Source: Desmodesmus armatus
Taxonomy: Eukaryota > Chlorophyta > Chlorophyceae > Sphaeropleales > Scenedesmaceae
Assembly (NCBI GenBank): GCA_007449985.2
Contig: VIIQ02000098.1
Coordinates: 248,001 to 312,000 of the forward strand
Length of the DNA stretch: 64,000 nucleotides
Direction of reading: 5' to 3'
A program made the translations under genes and the position numbers. The notes beneath the pieces are model-generated. The model saw nothing but the letters and a program-made list of their open reading frames with translations, did not search any database and was not told the origin of the DNA. Below are positions 33,395 to 49,346 of the stretch, piece after piece. Within the stretch, counting starts at the first letter, position 1. Each line of letters begins with the position of its first letter.

Positions 33395-36300
33395 ATGAAC
33401 AGGAGAAGCCTCTGCAGTCTGCTTTTTTCCTGGGGCGTTTTGTTGTTGCTGCTGGCCTTGTGCCATGCGCAAGATGCAGCCCCGGATCCTTCTTCATATA
33501 TACACAGCAAATTAGAGGATGAAGGTTTTGTTGTGAGGCCGGTGACTGCACAGGTGGGGTTGCCTCGCGGCAGTTGCACAGGACAAGGAAGTGCTGAAAG
33601 TGTACTTGCATGCAGTAGATCACTTCATTCAATCTCACAACTGCATGGTGTTTGAGCTTGCAAAATCCAGCTCTGCCGACCCCGTGGGGCTGGTCAGCAG
33701 ATGCAGTAGGGAATGCGTTGGTTATCTTGGGGCCTGCAGGCCAGTGTGCAAAGCTGCTGAAGGACGGGGAAAGCAACTGAGGCGGGTCCTGAACTGTAAC
33801 TGAGGATAAACAGCACATGGAAGCAACAGATGAAGGGATGGTACAATCACATGTGTACACCCTTCCCACAATTCGTGGTGGGTCCTGGTAGGTACTAATT
33901 CACCTGGTCATAACATCGCCCAAACTGCACAATAGAACGGCTGGCACCAGAGGCGACAGTACTGCATCGACCTCCTTATAAGCCAGGCTGGTGCTGTGTA
34001 GTGTTTGCAGGTGTTGGTTGTGTGTTGAATATGATTGTGTGGCAGGCAAAGCTGATGTTGTATGGCACCATCTGCTGACAGGGAGGCACAAAGTGCAGAC
34101 AGCAGCAGCACATATATGTGGGGATATGTCCCCCCAGCAGTAGCACCATAGCTCGTTCAGGTTGGAACTACACCGCTCCTGCACGGACTGTGTATAACGT
34201 AATGCTGTATGTTAACATCGCGTATCTTGCGTGCAGCAGCGTGCGTGCGGGCCACCCCTGTTGGCGTTGCCACAAGGTGATCACGAAGCCTCAGGAGCAT
34301 GGCTGCTGCCGTTTCATTTGCAAGTCCCACAAGCTCGACAACGGTATACAATTGAATACTACACTGCTGCAGATGCCAACGCCAAACGGTCTGTCAGAGA
34401 TCTTAGAGATGATCAGCAGATCCGTATGTGACACTTGACAGTGCGTGAAACTTGGCCTCTGCTGACAGACGTTCTGATAGTTGCGATGCATATCTAGAAC
34501 TTTCACATCTCTGTAGCATACTTCATGCCAGGACATCCATGGTCAATGTACATCATCACGTCATCCCCAAGGCAGCATGCCTTACGACAGTGCTGGCCCT
34601 TTTTTAAGCACTACTAGGGCGACAATAGGACACTTGCAGCAGCTCATGGGTAGTCAGGATCGCATCCTGGAGTTTGTACTGCTAGGCCAGAGGCTTTCGC
34701 AGGGCGGCCTTCAGTGCACGTTTTGGTCAGTGGAAAATGATCTGCGGCAAAATTTAAGACTTTTGTCATGCGGGGTTTTGGAACGGATGTCAGGCTGTCT
34801 CTAACCGTTTCAGGTCCGCGCAGATTGGCATCGGCAGTCTTTCAGCAAGGTTTCACAACATTGTTATCATGTTTTGAAACGGAAATTGCGCAGCCTTGTC
34901 TGGCAACGCCGATTTTTCACCCGTGTTGTGACTTACTGCTTCTCCTGGGGGTGAAGGACCGCCGCATCCCCATCTCCCTCCAGGGGAGGTCGATGCAATA
35001 ATGTGTTCCCCTTTTGTGCTGTTACTGCAGTCCAAGCGCAAGGACAAGGCTGAGGGATGGTACAACGAGGACGACAGGAGCTACGAGGACCATCCCTACA
35101 ACGTAAGAGCCACAACTGCCGGCCAGCTGTGAGCGCTGTTGGTTCAGTTCTTGATTTCTGGTCGTGCATGCATGCATGCATGCATGAACACACATGTGCA
35201 TGTCACCCTCAGTTTGGGCATCGACTGGATCACTCCACAGTGAACTTCATGCGCACTCACAGCACACGCCGTTTGCCTGCAGCACTGCTGGGTCAGCAGT
35301 CAATCAATGGCTGTGTATCTTCCGGGAGCTGTTTTCCAGCGATGCTACTCAACCTACAGGCCTTGTTTGCTGGTCCTTGCTGTTGCTTTTTTGTCAAGCA
35401 GCTTGGCCTTCACAAGCACCATGAAGACCAATTCTACCACTCTGATGCTCCTCACCATGGAGACCGTTACAATGACTACAGAGCCCCTTCCATACACCAT
35501 GAAGATCCCTATGAGCCACGCGTAGGTGCCTACTGCGCGTGCATGCTGCTTGTACACACTTACCAGTAAGTCACACTGTCACGCCACTGGCAACTGCATA
35601 CACCTGGTTGGGTGCAAACACTCTCTGAGTGCTGGCAGCTCCAAGAGTGCATGTATGGGGCTGATGGGTGCAGCCCAATCGAAGGGGCCGCTTGCTCCCG
35701 CAGTGCCATCTGGTTGGAAACATGTGGTACAACTATGCAGACTGGATGCATGCTGCATGTGCCTGCCAGGCCGGCTGAGGCTCAGCCGGTGCTACACATG
35801 CTGTCCAGCCTCTTTCATTGTCGCACAAGAGAGCTCACCAGTATGCGCCCCATATGCTATCGTGCATATGACTCACCTTGCGCCTCTGTTTGCTTCTTGC
35901 AGTCTGGCCCCCGTGAGTCCTATGAAGACCGCCACCACTACCGCGGTGCCCCTCACAAGCACCAAAGACCCCACCGTGGTGCCTATCACGAGACCCCCTA
36001 CACACCTTCTGAATGCTGCTATGATCCTGAAGAAGAATATGTGAGTGGCGCTGCGCAAAACGTAGAATCCCACACAGGCAACAGCTGGCAGAATCAACAT
36101 GCAGGCAGATTGACAGTGGCCACTAGCACCCAACCAGCAAGGGCAGCAGCCACTGCCGCAGCGGTTCTTCAGTGACTAGGGTGCTTGGAGGGACATCATG
36201 ATGCTGCGCACCAGCAGCGTCGTATGCCACCTAGCTGGAAAAACCTTGAAGGTGCCTTGGAGCGACATGCATAAGGGTAGCAACCTCGTTTGCAAATGCT

Positions 36301-39300
36301 AGTACGTCCGCCCGCACTAGCCTACAGGCCCTTATTAAGCCGGACGCAACAGTATTACGTAGCAGTGTGAAGTATACTTCACATTGTGAACTACCAGAAC
36401 CCTAGTAGAGTTGCATGTCCTGCCAATATCAGAGGTGTGACCAACCACATCTTGTTTGCTGCTGCACTGCAGGGCTACTACGGAGGGCATGGCCCTGATA
36501 GCGACTACGGCAATGGGTACAAGGACGACAGCTTCTATGAAAAGGTGCGTTCCAGGCGCCCGCACGCGCGCGCCTCAGCCCACAGGCTAGGCTGGACGGC
36601 ACAGCTAAGTAGCTACTTTACAGTGTGTTGATTCGATGCGATGTTCTGTGTAACATCCAATTACTGATTCACTGAACCCTGGTAGAGCTGCATGTCCTGC
36701 CCAAAGCAGTTGTGTGACCAACAACAACATGTTCTTTCATGTTGTTCCTGCAGGGCCTCTATGCAGGGCAAGGCCGTGATGGTGACTACGGGTATGGGTA
36801 CAAGGACGACAGCCCCTATGGAAAGGTGTGTTTCAGTGCATTGCTGTAGGCTGTTGAGTGGGCAAGGCCGACAACCTTGCAGGTGTGCTGATAGAAGCGC
36901 ACCTAAAGTGCAAACAACCAAACGGGGTTGGGGCACACTCCTGCCAAAGGGTTAGCTGGCTCAATCACGGTTTGCAATGCTGTAGATGTTTGGCGCCTTC
37001 TTGTTACACTCTGATTGGCAACTGCCAACAGCAGGTGCGCAAGGAAGGCAGCGCGTGTGCAGGGGGGCGCTTTGACTCGTGCTGTTGCTGGGATACGTAA
37101 ACATTTTTTTGAGGTGACTCTGCAAAGATCTTGCCTAACAGCATTGTGGATTCCTAGTGATGTAGGAGTCCACACCCCCCCCCACACACACACACACACC
37201 CACACCCACACACCCACACCCACACACACCCAGACAGGGGTGTGAACGACAAGCTGTTGAGCTGATGCTTCCTTTTGCCCTGACTGCAGGACTATGGCTA
37301 TCCCTCAAATCCCTTTGAAGGCAAAGGTATGCCTGATTCCCTACACAAGTTTCCATAGTGAAAGCAGGCCGTGGCTCACAGTTCAAGTAGTAGTCAGCAT
37401 CTTGAGAGGTGTTTCTTAACTTGCAAAGAGCATGCTGCGCAGGGCCGCCTGTGCCAATGGTGTCTGCCACCTTGGCTTAGAGCAGGCGGGGAAAGGCTTG
37501 ACCAACTATGGAATGTGTCCTTCTATTGGATCGTTCAACCAGTTGCGCCGCGCCACGCTGGCTTTGTCTGGCCATGACCCTGCCTTGCTCTGCCCCACCT
37601 TGCTGCCACTCGCCCTGCCAGTGTGCACTGGCCCCCCCACCGAGGCCCCTTCAGATGGCTCCTTTTACTGGGCAGCCTGCACCAACGCAGTGAGCCGGTC
37701 CGCTGTACACATCCCCTGTGAGAGCTGCACGGCGACCTGCAACACCACTGCCTGCTTCGGGCCATCGGATGCAGGGCCCCCAACAGCCTGCTGTGGACCC
37801 AAAGGCGACTGGCGAGTGAAGGGTGCATGCGTTCCAACTGGTAAGTCCGAGGGGGCAAACCACATCAGCATGTCATTTGTGCCATGCCTGTACAACACTT
37901 GTGAGTGTGCCGTTTAACATGTGCATACTCACAATCAAAGCAATGTCTGAGACAGCTCATCGTTGCACAGTAGCTTCTCAGTGCTCTGCTGATGGTGACG
38001 CACGCTGTACGCTGTGTTGTTTGCAGGTTGCTGTGACCCCCTCCCCCCCCCCCCGCCAGCTCTAGGCAATGGCTCCTTCACCAACTGCTCCGCGGGCAGT
38101 CCTGTTGACAAAGTGTGTGACAGCCTCTGCGACATCAACTTTGAGCCCTCTGACCCGCCACCGACGGCCACATGTGCGCCCACAGGCGAATGGCAACTCG
38201 ATGGCGAGTGCATTCAAATTGGTGAGTGCTGAGGGGCAGTATAATCCCTTGTATCGTCGAGCCCATCTGGTGTGCTGACTGTTTGTTACCAGCGGTTGCA
38301 ATGCATGAAGTTTGTACATGACGTCATGCCCGGGGCCCTGCACCTGCAGCACAGCATTGCATGGCCCAGCGCCCACACTTTGGGTGCTTGATAGGTCTGA
38401 TTGTTGGTTTGGCAATCTACTGTACTTCCTTCAACCACTGCTGCGGCACGCATGAATGCATGAACGATTTATGGTGCTCGTGTCCCTATGCACAGCTGTA
38501 TCTCTCGTAGATGGTGTTGATTCATCCCTGCTGCGACATGACAAAAGGCGTTCCTGCTCTGTCCTCGTTCCTGCCCTGCTGCTCCGTGCCTGCCCTGCCA
38601 GTGTGCACTGGCCCTCCCACCGAGGACCCCGAAGATGGCTCCTTCTCCTGGGAAGGCTGCGCCGACCTGACACCCGGCCTGAACTACACCGGCACCTGCA
38701 ATGAGACTGCCTGCCTTGGGGCGTCCAACATCACAGGGCCACCAACAGCCGTTTGTGGGCCCACAGGCGAATGGCAAGTGGAGGGTGAACACGTCATAAC
38801 TGGTAAGTCTCACTGGGAGGCCCGGTGCTGAGATGCTTTTTGTACACAAGAGGGCGGAATGCTGTGGAGGGATGCTGGCACACACCAAAAACAGATGAAA
38901 ACATTTGGTTTCCTTGCTTACCGCATTCACCTTACACACTGCTGGCATACCATTGCGCAGTGTGCTCTGGCGTCAAGGGGATCACTTGTGTTATGCCTTT
39001 GCAATACTTCAAGTTGTGAGTGTGCCGTACGGCAAGTGCATACTCACAATCAAAGCGGGGTCTGAGATAGACGTCGTGCCAAAGTAGCTTCGCAGTGCTC
39101 TGCTGATGGTGGCACACGCTGTACGCTGTGTTGTTTGCAGGTTGCTGTGACCCCCCGCCAGCTCTGGGCAATGGCTCCTTCACCAACTGCTCCGCGGGCA
39201 GTGCCATCAACACGGTGTGTGACAGCCTCTGCAACCTCAACTTTGAGCCCTCTGACCCGCCACCGACGGCCACCTGTGACCCCACAGGCGAATGGCAACT

Positions 39301-41611
39301 CGATGGCGAGTGCATCCAAATTGGTGAGTGCTGCCTTGCATTGTCGAGCCCATCTGATGTGCTGACTGTTTGTTACCAGCGGTTGCAATGCATGATGTGT
39401 GTACACGACGTTGCGCCTCCCTGCACTTGCAGCACAGCATTGCATGGCCCAGCACCCTCTCTTTGGTTGCTTGATAGGTCTGATTGTTGGTTTTGCAATC
39501 TATCGTACTTCCTTCAACCACTGCTGTGTTACGCATGAACGGATGAACGCATGAACGGTTCAGGCTCCTCGTGCCCCTATGCACAGCTGCATAACTCGTG
39601 GACAGTGTTCAATCATCAGTGCTGTGACATGACAAAAGGCGTTCCTGCTCTGTCCTCGTCCTGCCCTGCTGCTCCTCGCCTGCCCTGCCAGTGTGTACTG
39701 GCCCTCCCACCGAGGACCCCGAAGATGGCTCCTTCTCCTGGGGAGGCTGCGCCGACCTGACACCCGGCCTGAACTACACCGGCACCTGCAATGAGACTGC
39801 CTGCCTTGGGGCGTCCAACATCACAGGGCCACCAACAGCCGTTTGTGGGCCCACAGGCGAATGGCAAGTGGAGGGTGAACGCGTCCCAACTGGTAAGTCC
39901 CACTGGGAGGCCTGGCACTGGGATCACATGTCGCATGTTGTACACAAGAGGGCAGAATGCTTGGAGGGTTGCTGGCGCACAACAGGAACAGATGGAACCA
40001 TTTTCTTTTCTTGTGAACCATGTCCACCCTACAAACTTCTGACAGTGCGCCCTGGCTTGTCAAGGGGACATGTAAGATCACTCACTCACTCATTGTTCGT
40101 TACATTGAGATCCCCGAAAGACCCAGCCCACGCCATGTAAGCTCAGGGACCCAAACCATGTCCCTCCAATGCAACTTAAAGCGCCACCTTAAGGCGATTT
40201 GTGCAGCGATCCCGCTTGAAAATCAGGTGCTACTAGCAGTACGCGCCTCATTGACATGGCAAGTCCTGATCAGGATTCATGAGTAGGTGCCCAGCTTGTG
40301 TGGTAGAAATGCAAGTGTACATGGTACAGTGTGCACACACGCAAGGCTGATTGATCATCATCACTGCAACATGGGTTAATTAACTCAACATGAGTTAACT
40401 TAACACACCAGTGGAGTGTTGTTCAACAGTCTTGCAGTGCACTGCCGTCAAGGAGTCTGCAAGGAGTCATAAGAGTATTTCTTGCTGAGGAGCTCCTTGA
40501 CTGCATTGCACCTAACAAGCAGTGCATAAGGGTGTCTGGATCGCGCACATGATGCACCGTGATGCCATCCCTTTGCTCCGCTGCTGTTCACCACGTTGGA
40601 TGCCAAAACCAGCTCCAACCACATGCCCTCGCTGCCCATCGGCAAGGCACTCCCTTTGACCCCACCTCTGTGAGGTTTACTTCTACATGCATCTTTCACG
40701 GGCTCAGGCAATGTACCTTTGAGAACCAACAAATGATGCTGTGTTGCCTGCAGGCTGTTGTGACCCTCCGCCAGGTTTGGGCAACGGCTGCTTCCCTTCA
40801 TGCAACTCTGGCAGTCCCGTGGGTACAGTGTGTGACGGCGACTGCGATGCGGGCTTTAGGCCCCCACTAATATTTGATGATGATCCATCTGTGACCTGTG
40901 AGCCAACAGGGCTTTGGCGCAATGTCATCGGCGAGTGCGCAGGTAGGTGGGCAAACAGTTGTATGAGCGACTGAGGTCAGCAGGATCAGAATGTGGTGGT
41001 GGTGCTGCTGCTGCTGCTGGTGGTGCTGACCGAAGGCAGCACCACCAGCAGATTTGCCGGCTTCCTCGCCGTGAATTGAATGTCCGCTGGCTGTCCAGCA
41101 CAGCAAGCTCTGCGCTCGACACAAGTTACAGAGCCCGGCTCGCAACATAGACTGGGCACTAAGTATTGTGTTCTCACCCTGGATATGCCCTGTTTTGCTG
41201 TGCAGAGTGCCTGCCTACAGGCGCCACCTGCACAAACGCCGGCCCCATCTGCTGCGGTTTTTGCGTCAATTCCAATGATCCTATTTTTGGCTCATGTGGT
41301 GGCCCGGGTTGTACATGCAGAGCTGGTGAGCAGGACACAGCAAGCCCAGTGCTTTCTGCCCGACCAAACACATCAATGCCGCAGTTGCCTGCTGTCAAGG
41401 TCAAATGTCTCATGCCCGGAACATATGTTCAGCATGTCAGACATACTCAGTATAGTCTACTCAGTAGTAGTGAAGTCACACATGTTGTGAGGGTGGCTGG
41501 GCTCCTGAAAGCGCAGTTGCCCTGACGTAGCGTGTGGCATGACCCAACTGAATCAAATGGCGGCCAAGCAGCTTATGAAAGGCGCGAGCTGGCTGGCTCT
41601 GCTTCAGCCGC

Positions 41612-41646
<35 letters not shown>

Positions 41647-43938
41647 GGATTCAACAGAACCGTGCTTTTCTGGAGACACGTCCGTGGTCATCCAGGAGTC
41701 AGCCGCACCTGTTGCAATGAGAGAGCTCCAAGTTGGCCAGCACGTGCAGTGTGTCGACAGTGGACACGATCTGACCATGCCCGCAACAGTCAAGTGGTGT
41801 GAGGTTGTCAATTTTGTAAGTCCCAGACTGGCCTGATGTGCACATCATCAGGTGCTGTACTCATAATGAATGCCTGTTGGGCAAACATATGTGATGATTG
41901 TGCTTGCTGCCACTGTCACAATAGTAATACACCTAAATCAATGCTGAGCTTCTTGAATACTTGGGCAACTATGTTCGACACAAGGGGTCGAGAAGCTAGT
42001 ACAGTTTCAGAGGTGACATTGTATTCAGGCCGCTGTCTGACTGAGCCATGCTGTCTTGTGTTGACAGCTGCACGCGGAGCCAAGCATGGTGAGGCAGACA
42101 CGCATCAACTTCACGCACCTGGGCACCCCTTCCGCCAATGCGCCTGGGAGCATCACAGTGTCCATGATCCACCTGATGTTGAGGCTGACGTCCCACATTG
42201 CTGTGGGAGCAACAACAGACAACATGACTGCATGTGAGTCAGCACACGCGCACAAGCAGCGTGTGGGGGTAAGCTCAAGGTGCAGCAAAGCAGCGCAGGT
42301 GTGATTTGACACAACCCAGCAGGCCTAGCTAGGGGCTGGGTGGTCCACGTGGCCATGCACGGCTACTGCTGTAAAGCATGCTTTGACCGGCAGCACCCAC
42401 ATGAAGCGGACTCAAACTCTCACTGCTGCATGGCAGACTGCGAGAGTGGCTCTGCAGGTCGAAGGGCGCTCACCCCACTCCTCGGTAACTTACTAGGTTT
42501 TGAAAACCCAGTACAGCCTGCACGAAACCACGACTTTGCTGCAAGCCAGCGCCACCGTGTGTGCCACGAACTTACACTTTGTTCTGTATGTCTTTCCTCT
42601 CTGCACGTGACGCTGCTACCATACAGTTGGCGCTTTTGAAACCGTGCCGGCCCTCCAGGTGCAGGCAGGAGACAAGATGGTGCTGCTGTCAGACCCTGAC
42701 GATGCTGCCGCTGGCTTTGTGGTGGCTGCCGTAAGCAGCGTGGAGAGCGTGATGGCTGAAGGGATATACGTGCCTGCTGTGGAGATGCCCTACATTGTCG
42801 CAGATGGGATGGTTGTACCACTGTGAGTGAGGAAGCCTTTGCATGACGGTGTACATACTTCGCCAGCAGTCGTTCAGTGCTGATGAAGCGTTCATCCGAC
42901 CAGTCCCGGGGTCACTGTTCCTGACATGCTATATCCCTAGGGTTGCAGTTGCCTTTCAGGTAGCCACCAGAGCCGCTCTGAGTCAGGCTTTTTGTGGCTT
43001 TTGGCAGAGGCCTTGGTGCTCAAGTATTGATCATCACATGCATCGTGATGCATGACGCTCATGGTGGAATGTGTACTAGTCCAGCGCACAAACACAGCAG
43101 CGCCGGCTCAACACATCAGCGCCCGTGAGCCACCTTCATCAAGCTGCGCATCATGCCTGATGGCTGTCGCCATGTCAGCCCAATGGATTTTGATTGCCCA
43201 TGTCACTCAACCTTACTGAACACCTTGCTGCCTGCCTGTGCCGCGCAGCTACCCTGACTTCCGAGTGCCCATCGTCGCACCGGCAGACGTCTACGACCCA
43301 GCAAATGTGGCCACCCAGTACATCTTTGCGCAAGCCTACATGAAGGTGCGTAGCTATGTCTGCGGCCGCGCACAACTCCTAGCAAACACAGCTCTGGGCT
43401 CCTGTAGATAGCACCAGTTGAGTGAAGTGGTGGTGTGGGTGTGATGGAGTAAAGCTGCTCTCACAGCACAGCACCCAGTGTCTGCAGTGCCTGGGGCATC
43501 TGCCAAGTTGCTTCCCTATCACTGCGCGTGCAGAACTGATTTGCCACCTCTGTGCAACAGGCACAAGTAAGGCCAGCCTGTCTTGACACTGTCCCGGTGA
43601 CAGTCGCTGACATCGCTGTGACATCGCTGTGACTAGCTGCGCATAGTGCTGAGGTGGCTGTGCTGTTTGTGTCCCCTATGCAGAGCGAGCAACCAGTGGG
43701 CACTCCAGGCAAAGACGCATCCTGGAATGGCTCGCCCAAGTGGCCGAGCGCTCTCGCCCTTGAGAAGGTAGCAAGGCGGAAAGTGCGGTCAGGTCTGTCG
43801 GCCAACTTCACAGCCATGCGCGACTGGTTTGTACCGCGATATGCTGCCTGGAAGACTAATAACGCATCGATTATTTCAGCTGAACAAGCACTGGAATTCT
43901 TCAAGAGTGATGCTGCATGGACAACCGCAAGTCCCTGA
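33395..43938 (+). CDS. Secreted sushi-repeat protein with C-terminal Hint (Hedgehog/intein-type) domain
   Basis: Nineteen exons join in phase to 949 aa: 33395-33553, 35031-35102, 35402-35521, 35903-36040, 36473-36544, 36754-36825, 37290-37326, 37622-37840, 38027-38221, 38602-38802, 39141-39323, 39692-39892, 40754-40942, 41206-41325, 41658-41815, 42068-42233, 42627-42822, 43249-43345, 43684-43938. Residues 1-25 are a signal peptide. Residues 54-223 are rich in Tyr, His, Asp and Gly. Residues 224-619 are six sushi/CCP-like modules with paired Cys and a late TGEW.(V/L).GEC motif. Residues 620-659 are a Cys knot-like linker. Hint starts at Cys662 (CFSGDTSVV), followed by MRELQVGQHV, LRLTSHIAVGA, VQAGDKMVLL and GIYVPAVEMPYIVADGMVV. 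Known Hint domains cleave the chain at this Cys. The T..H motif is one residue short here. Release of the sushi part is inferred. Confidence 0.85.
33964..34996. mobile_element. Inverted-repeat element D (1,033 bp), in intron 1 of the sushi-Hint gene
   Basis: The ends GCATCGACCTCC (33964) and GGAGGTCGATGC (34996) are a perfect inverted repeat like A and B. The length differs from theirs by only 9 bp. The right end, read as complement, gives GAGGGAGATGGGGATGCGGC, which lines up with GAGGAAGATGCTAATTAGGC of B, so D is inverted relative to A/B. It lacks the long C run and codes for nothing. It separates the signal-peptide exon from the rest of the host gene. Confidence 0.72.
37168..37241. repeat. 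(CA)n/(CCCACA)n simple repeat in an intron
   Basis: A run of C followed by CACACACACACACACCCACA-type repeats lies in intron 6 of the sushi-Hint gene, between exons 36754-36825 and 37290-37326. Confidence 0.9.
37622..40942 (+). repeat. Three tandem A-B pairs of phase-1 sushi exons
   Basis: Exons of type A (37622-37840, 38602-38802, 39692-39892) begin VCTGPPTE and end in G|GTAAGTC. Type B (38027-38221, 39141-39323, 40754-40942) begin GCCD and end in G|GTGAG or G|GTAGG. All are phase 1-1, so any number can be added without breaking the frame. A2/A3 and B1/B2 are nearly identical, and the introns match as well (GCCCATCTGATGTGCTGACT near 39350 against 38260), so the last duplication of about 1.1 kb is recent. 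Confidence 0.88.
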
Positions 43939-45258
43939 TTATCTGACGTCACCGCTTTGCAAGAATAGCTTCCTGCACGCAGCTGCAGCAGCGGCTGCCT
44001 TGTATGGTCCGGCACAAATGCACACCACATGCAGATCGATCTTCTAGAACGTGTGGCTGCTTGCCAGCTGTGCGCACCGGCAGCCACTAGGCAGGTGATG
44101 GCAGTATGTGCAGTGAAGGCGTTGCTGTTTATGTTGTGTCAACTCTCGCTGCCGTCAAGCCTGCTGGCTTGGCTGTCAGGGGAGGTGTGCGCAGCATGCA
44201 TGAGGTCATGCACACCACGGAGGGGGGGTCACCGCTGTACTTGTAGCACACAGTAGTAATAGTAGTTTGCTACTCCGTCACCCTGTAGTAGTAGCAGTGG
44301 TAGTAGTTTGTTGATCACAATGTTCCACCTCTCCAACACCCCTTAGAAGTAGTGGTAGTACTTTGTTGATCACCTTGTTCCACCTTGGTGGACATGCCAG
44401 TGGGTGGCATCTGTGTTGTTTTGGCTGATGGGACGCATCGGTGCATGCATAAAGGGTGAGAGAATGCTGTCAGGCACATGCATGCCTGTGGGTTGTTGAC
44501 TGCTGGTGTGAAGAGCACGTTGTGATGGGTAACATGATGGGAGCGCTGTGCTCTCATGACGCCGTCCTATGCTAGGAAGGAGTAATAAACCCACCGTGCT
44601 TTCTTCAGGCTGATTGTCCCTGTCATGCGCGTGCAGCGCTGAGCATGTCCACAAACAGCGTCAACGGATGTGAACAGCTGTTGTCCAGGCGCATCGGGTT
44701 GCAAGAGGGTGGTTATAAGAGGGTGAGCCTCAGCTGCCCGGGCAGCTGCTCTCACACAGCTGGTGTGGCATGATGATGGGGGCCTTTGAGAACAACGGCG
44801 GTGCATGTTGAGGACTCCAGACCGGTTTCCAGGTTGATAAAGGAACATGTGTTTGGGTGTCCTCCTGCACTGTGTCACTTGTGGCAATTACCTATTGATG
44901 CACAGTGTCCCTCAGCTGCACAAGCTGCGTACAGACACAAATCATCATCATGACTGTCCCCATTCCAGACCAGAGGAAAGAGAGGGTGAAAAGAGGGACG
45001 CCAGATGCTGCATGTGCACCTTTGCAAGGCACTGCAGCACAACAAGTCGTGACATCTACAAAAAGCTTGTGCAAAATCGAAGTGCGCGTCACAACAAAAG
45101 GGAACTGCCCCTTCCCCGCACGCAAAGCATGCAGCAACTGGCGCCACCGCACAGCACCCACATAAGCGGCAGCCACACAAGCATGCAGTATCAGCCCCAT
45201 CCAAGAAAGCTGCAGTCGGCAACCACACAACCGCCCTGCCCTGCCCGCTCCCTGTCCC
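43939..45258. other. Convergent intergenic region, sushi-Hint to CDC73
   Basis: Both flanking genes end here. It holds a small tandem duplication at about 44281-44385 (AGTAGTTTGTTGATCAC / AGTACTTTGTTGATCAC). From about 45010 it is the 3' flank that was copied along with the CDC73 pseudogene. No gene is supported. Confidence 0.5.

Positions 45259-49346
<4,088 letters not shown>

Noticed and set aside
44567..44887. 106-aa minus-strand frame between the sushi-Hint and CDC73 genes
   Set aside because: Composition and lack of any motif suggest a chance frame in a convergent intergenic region.
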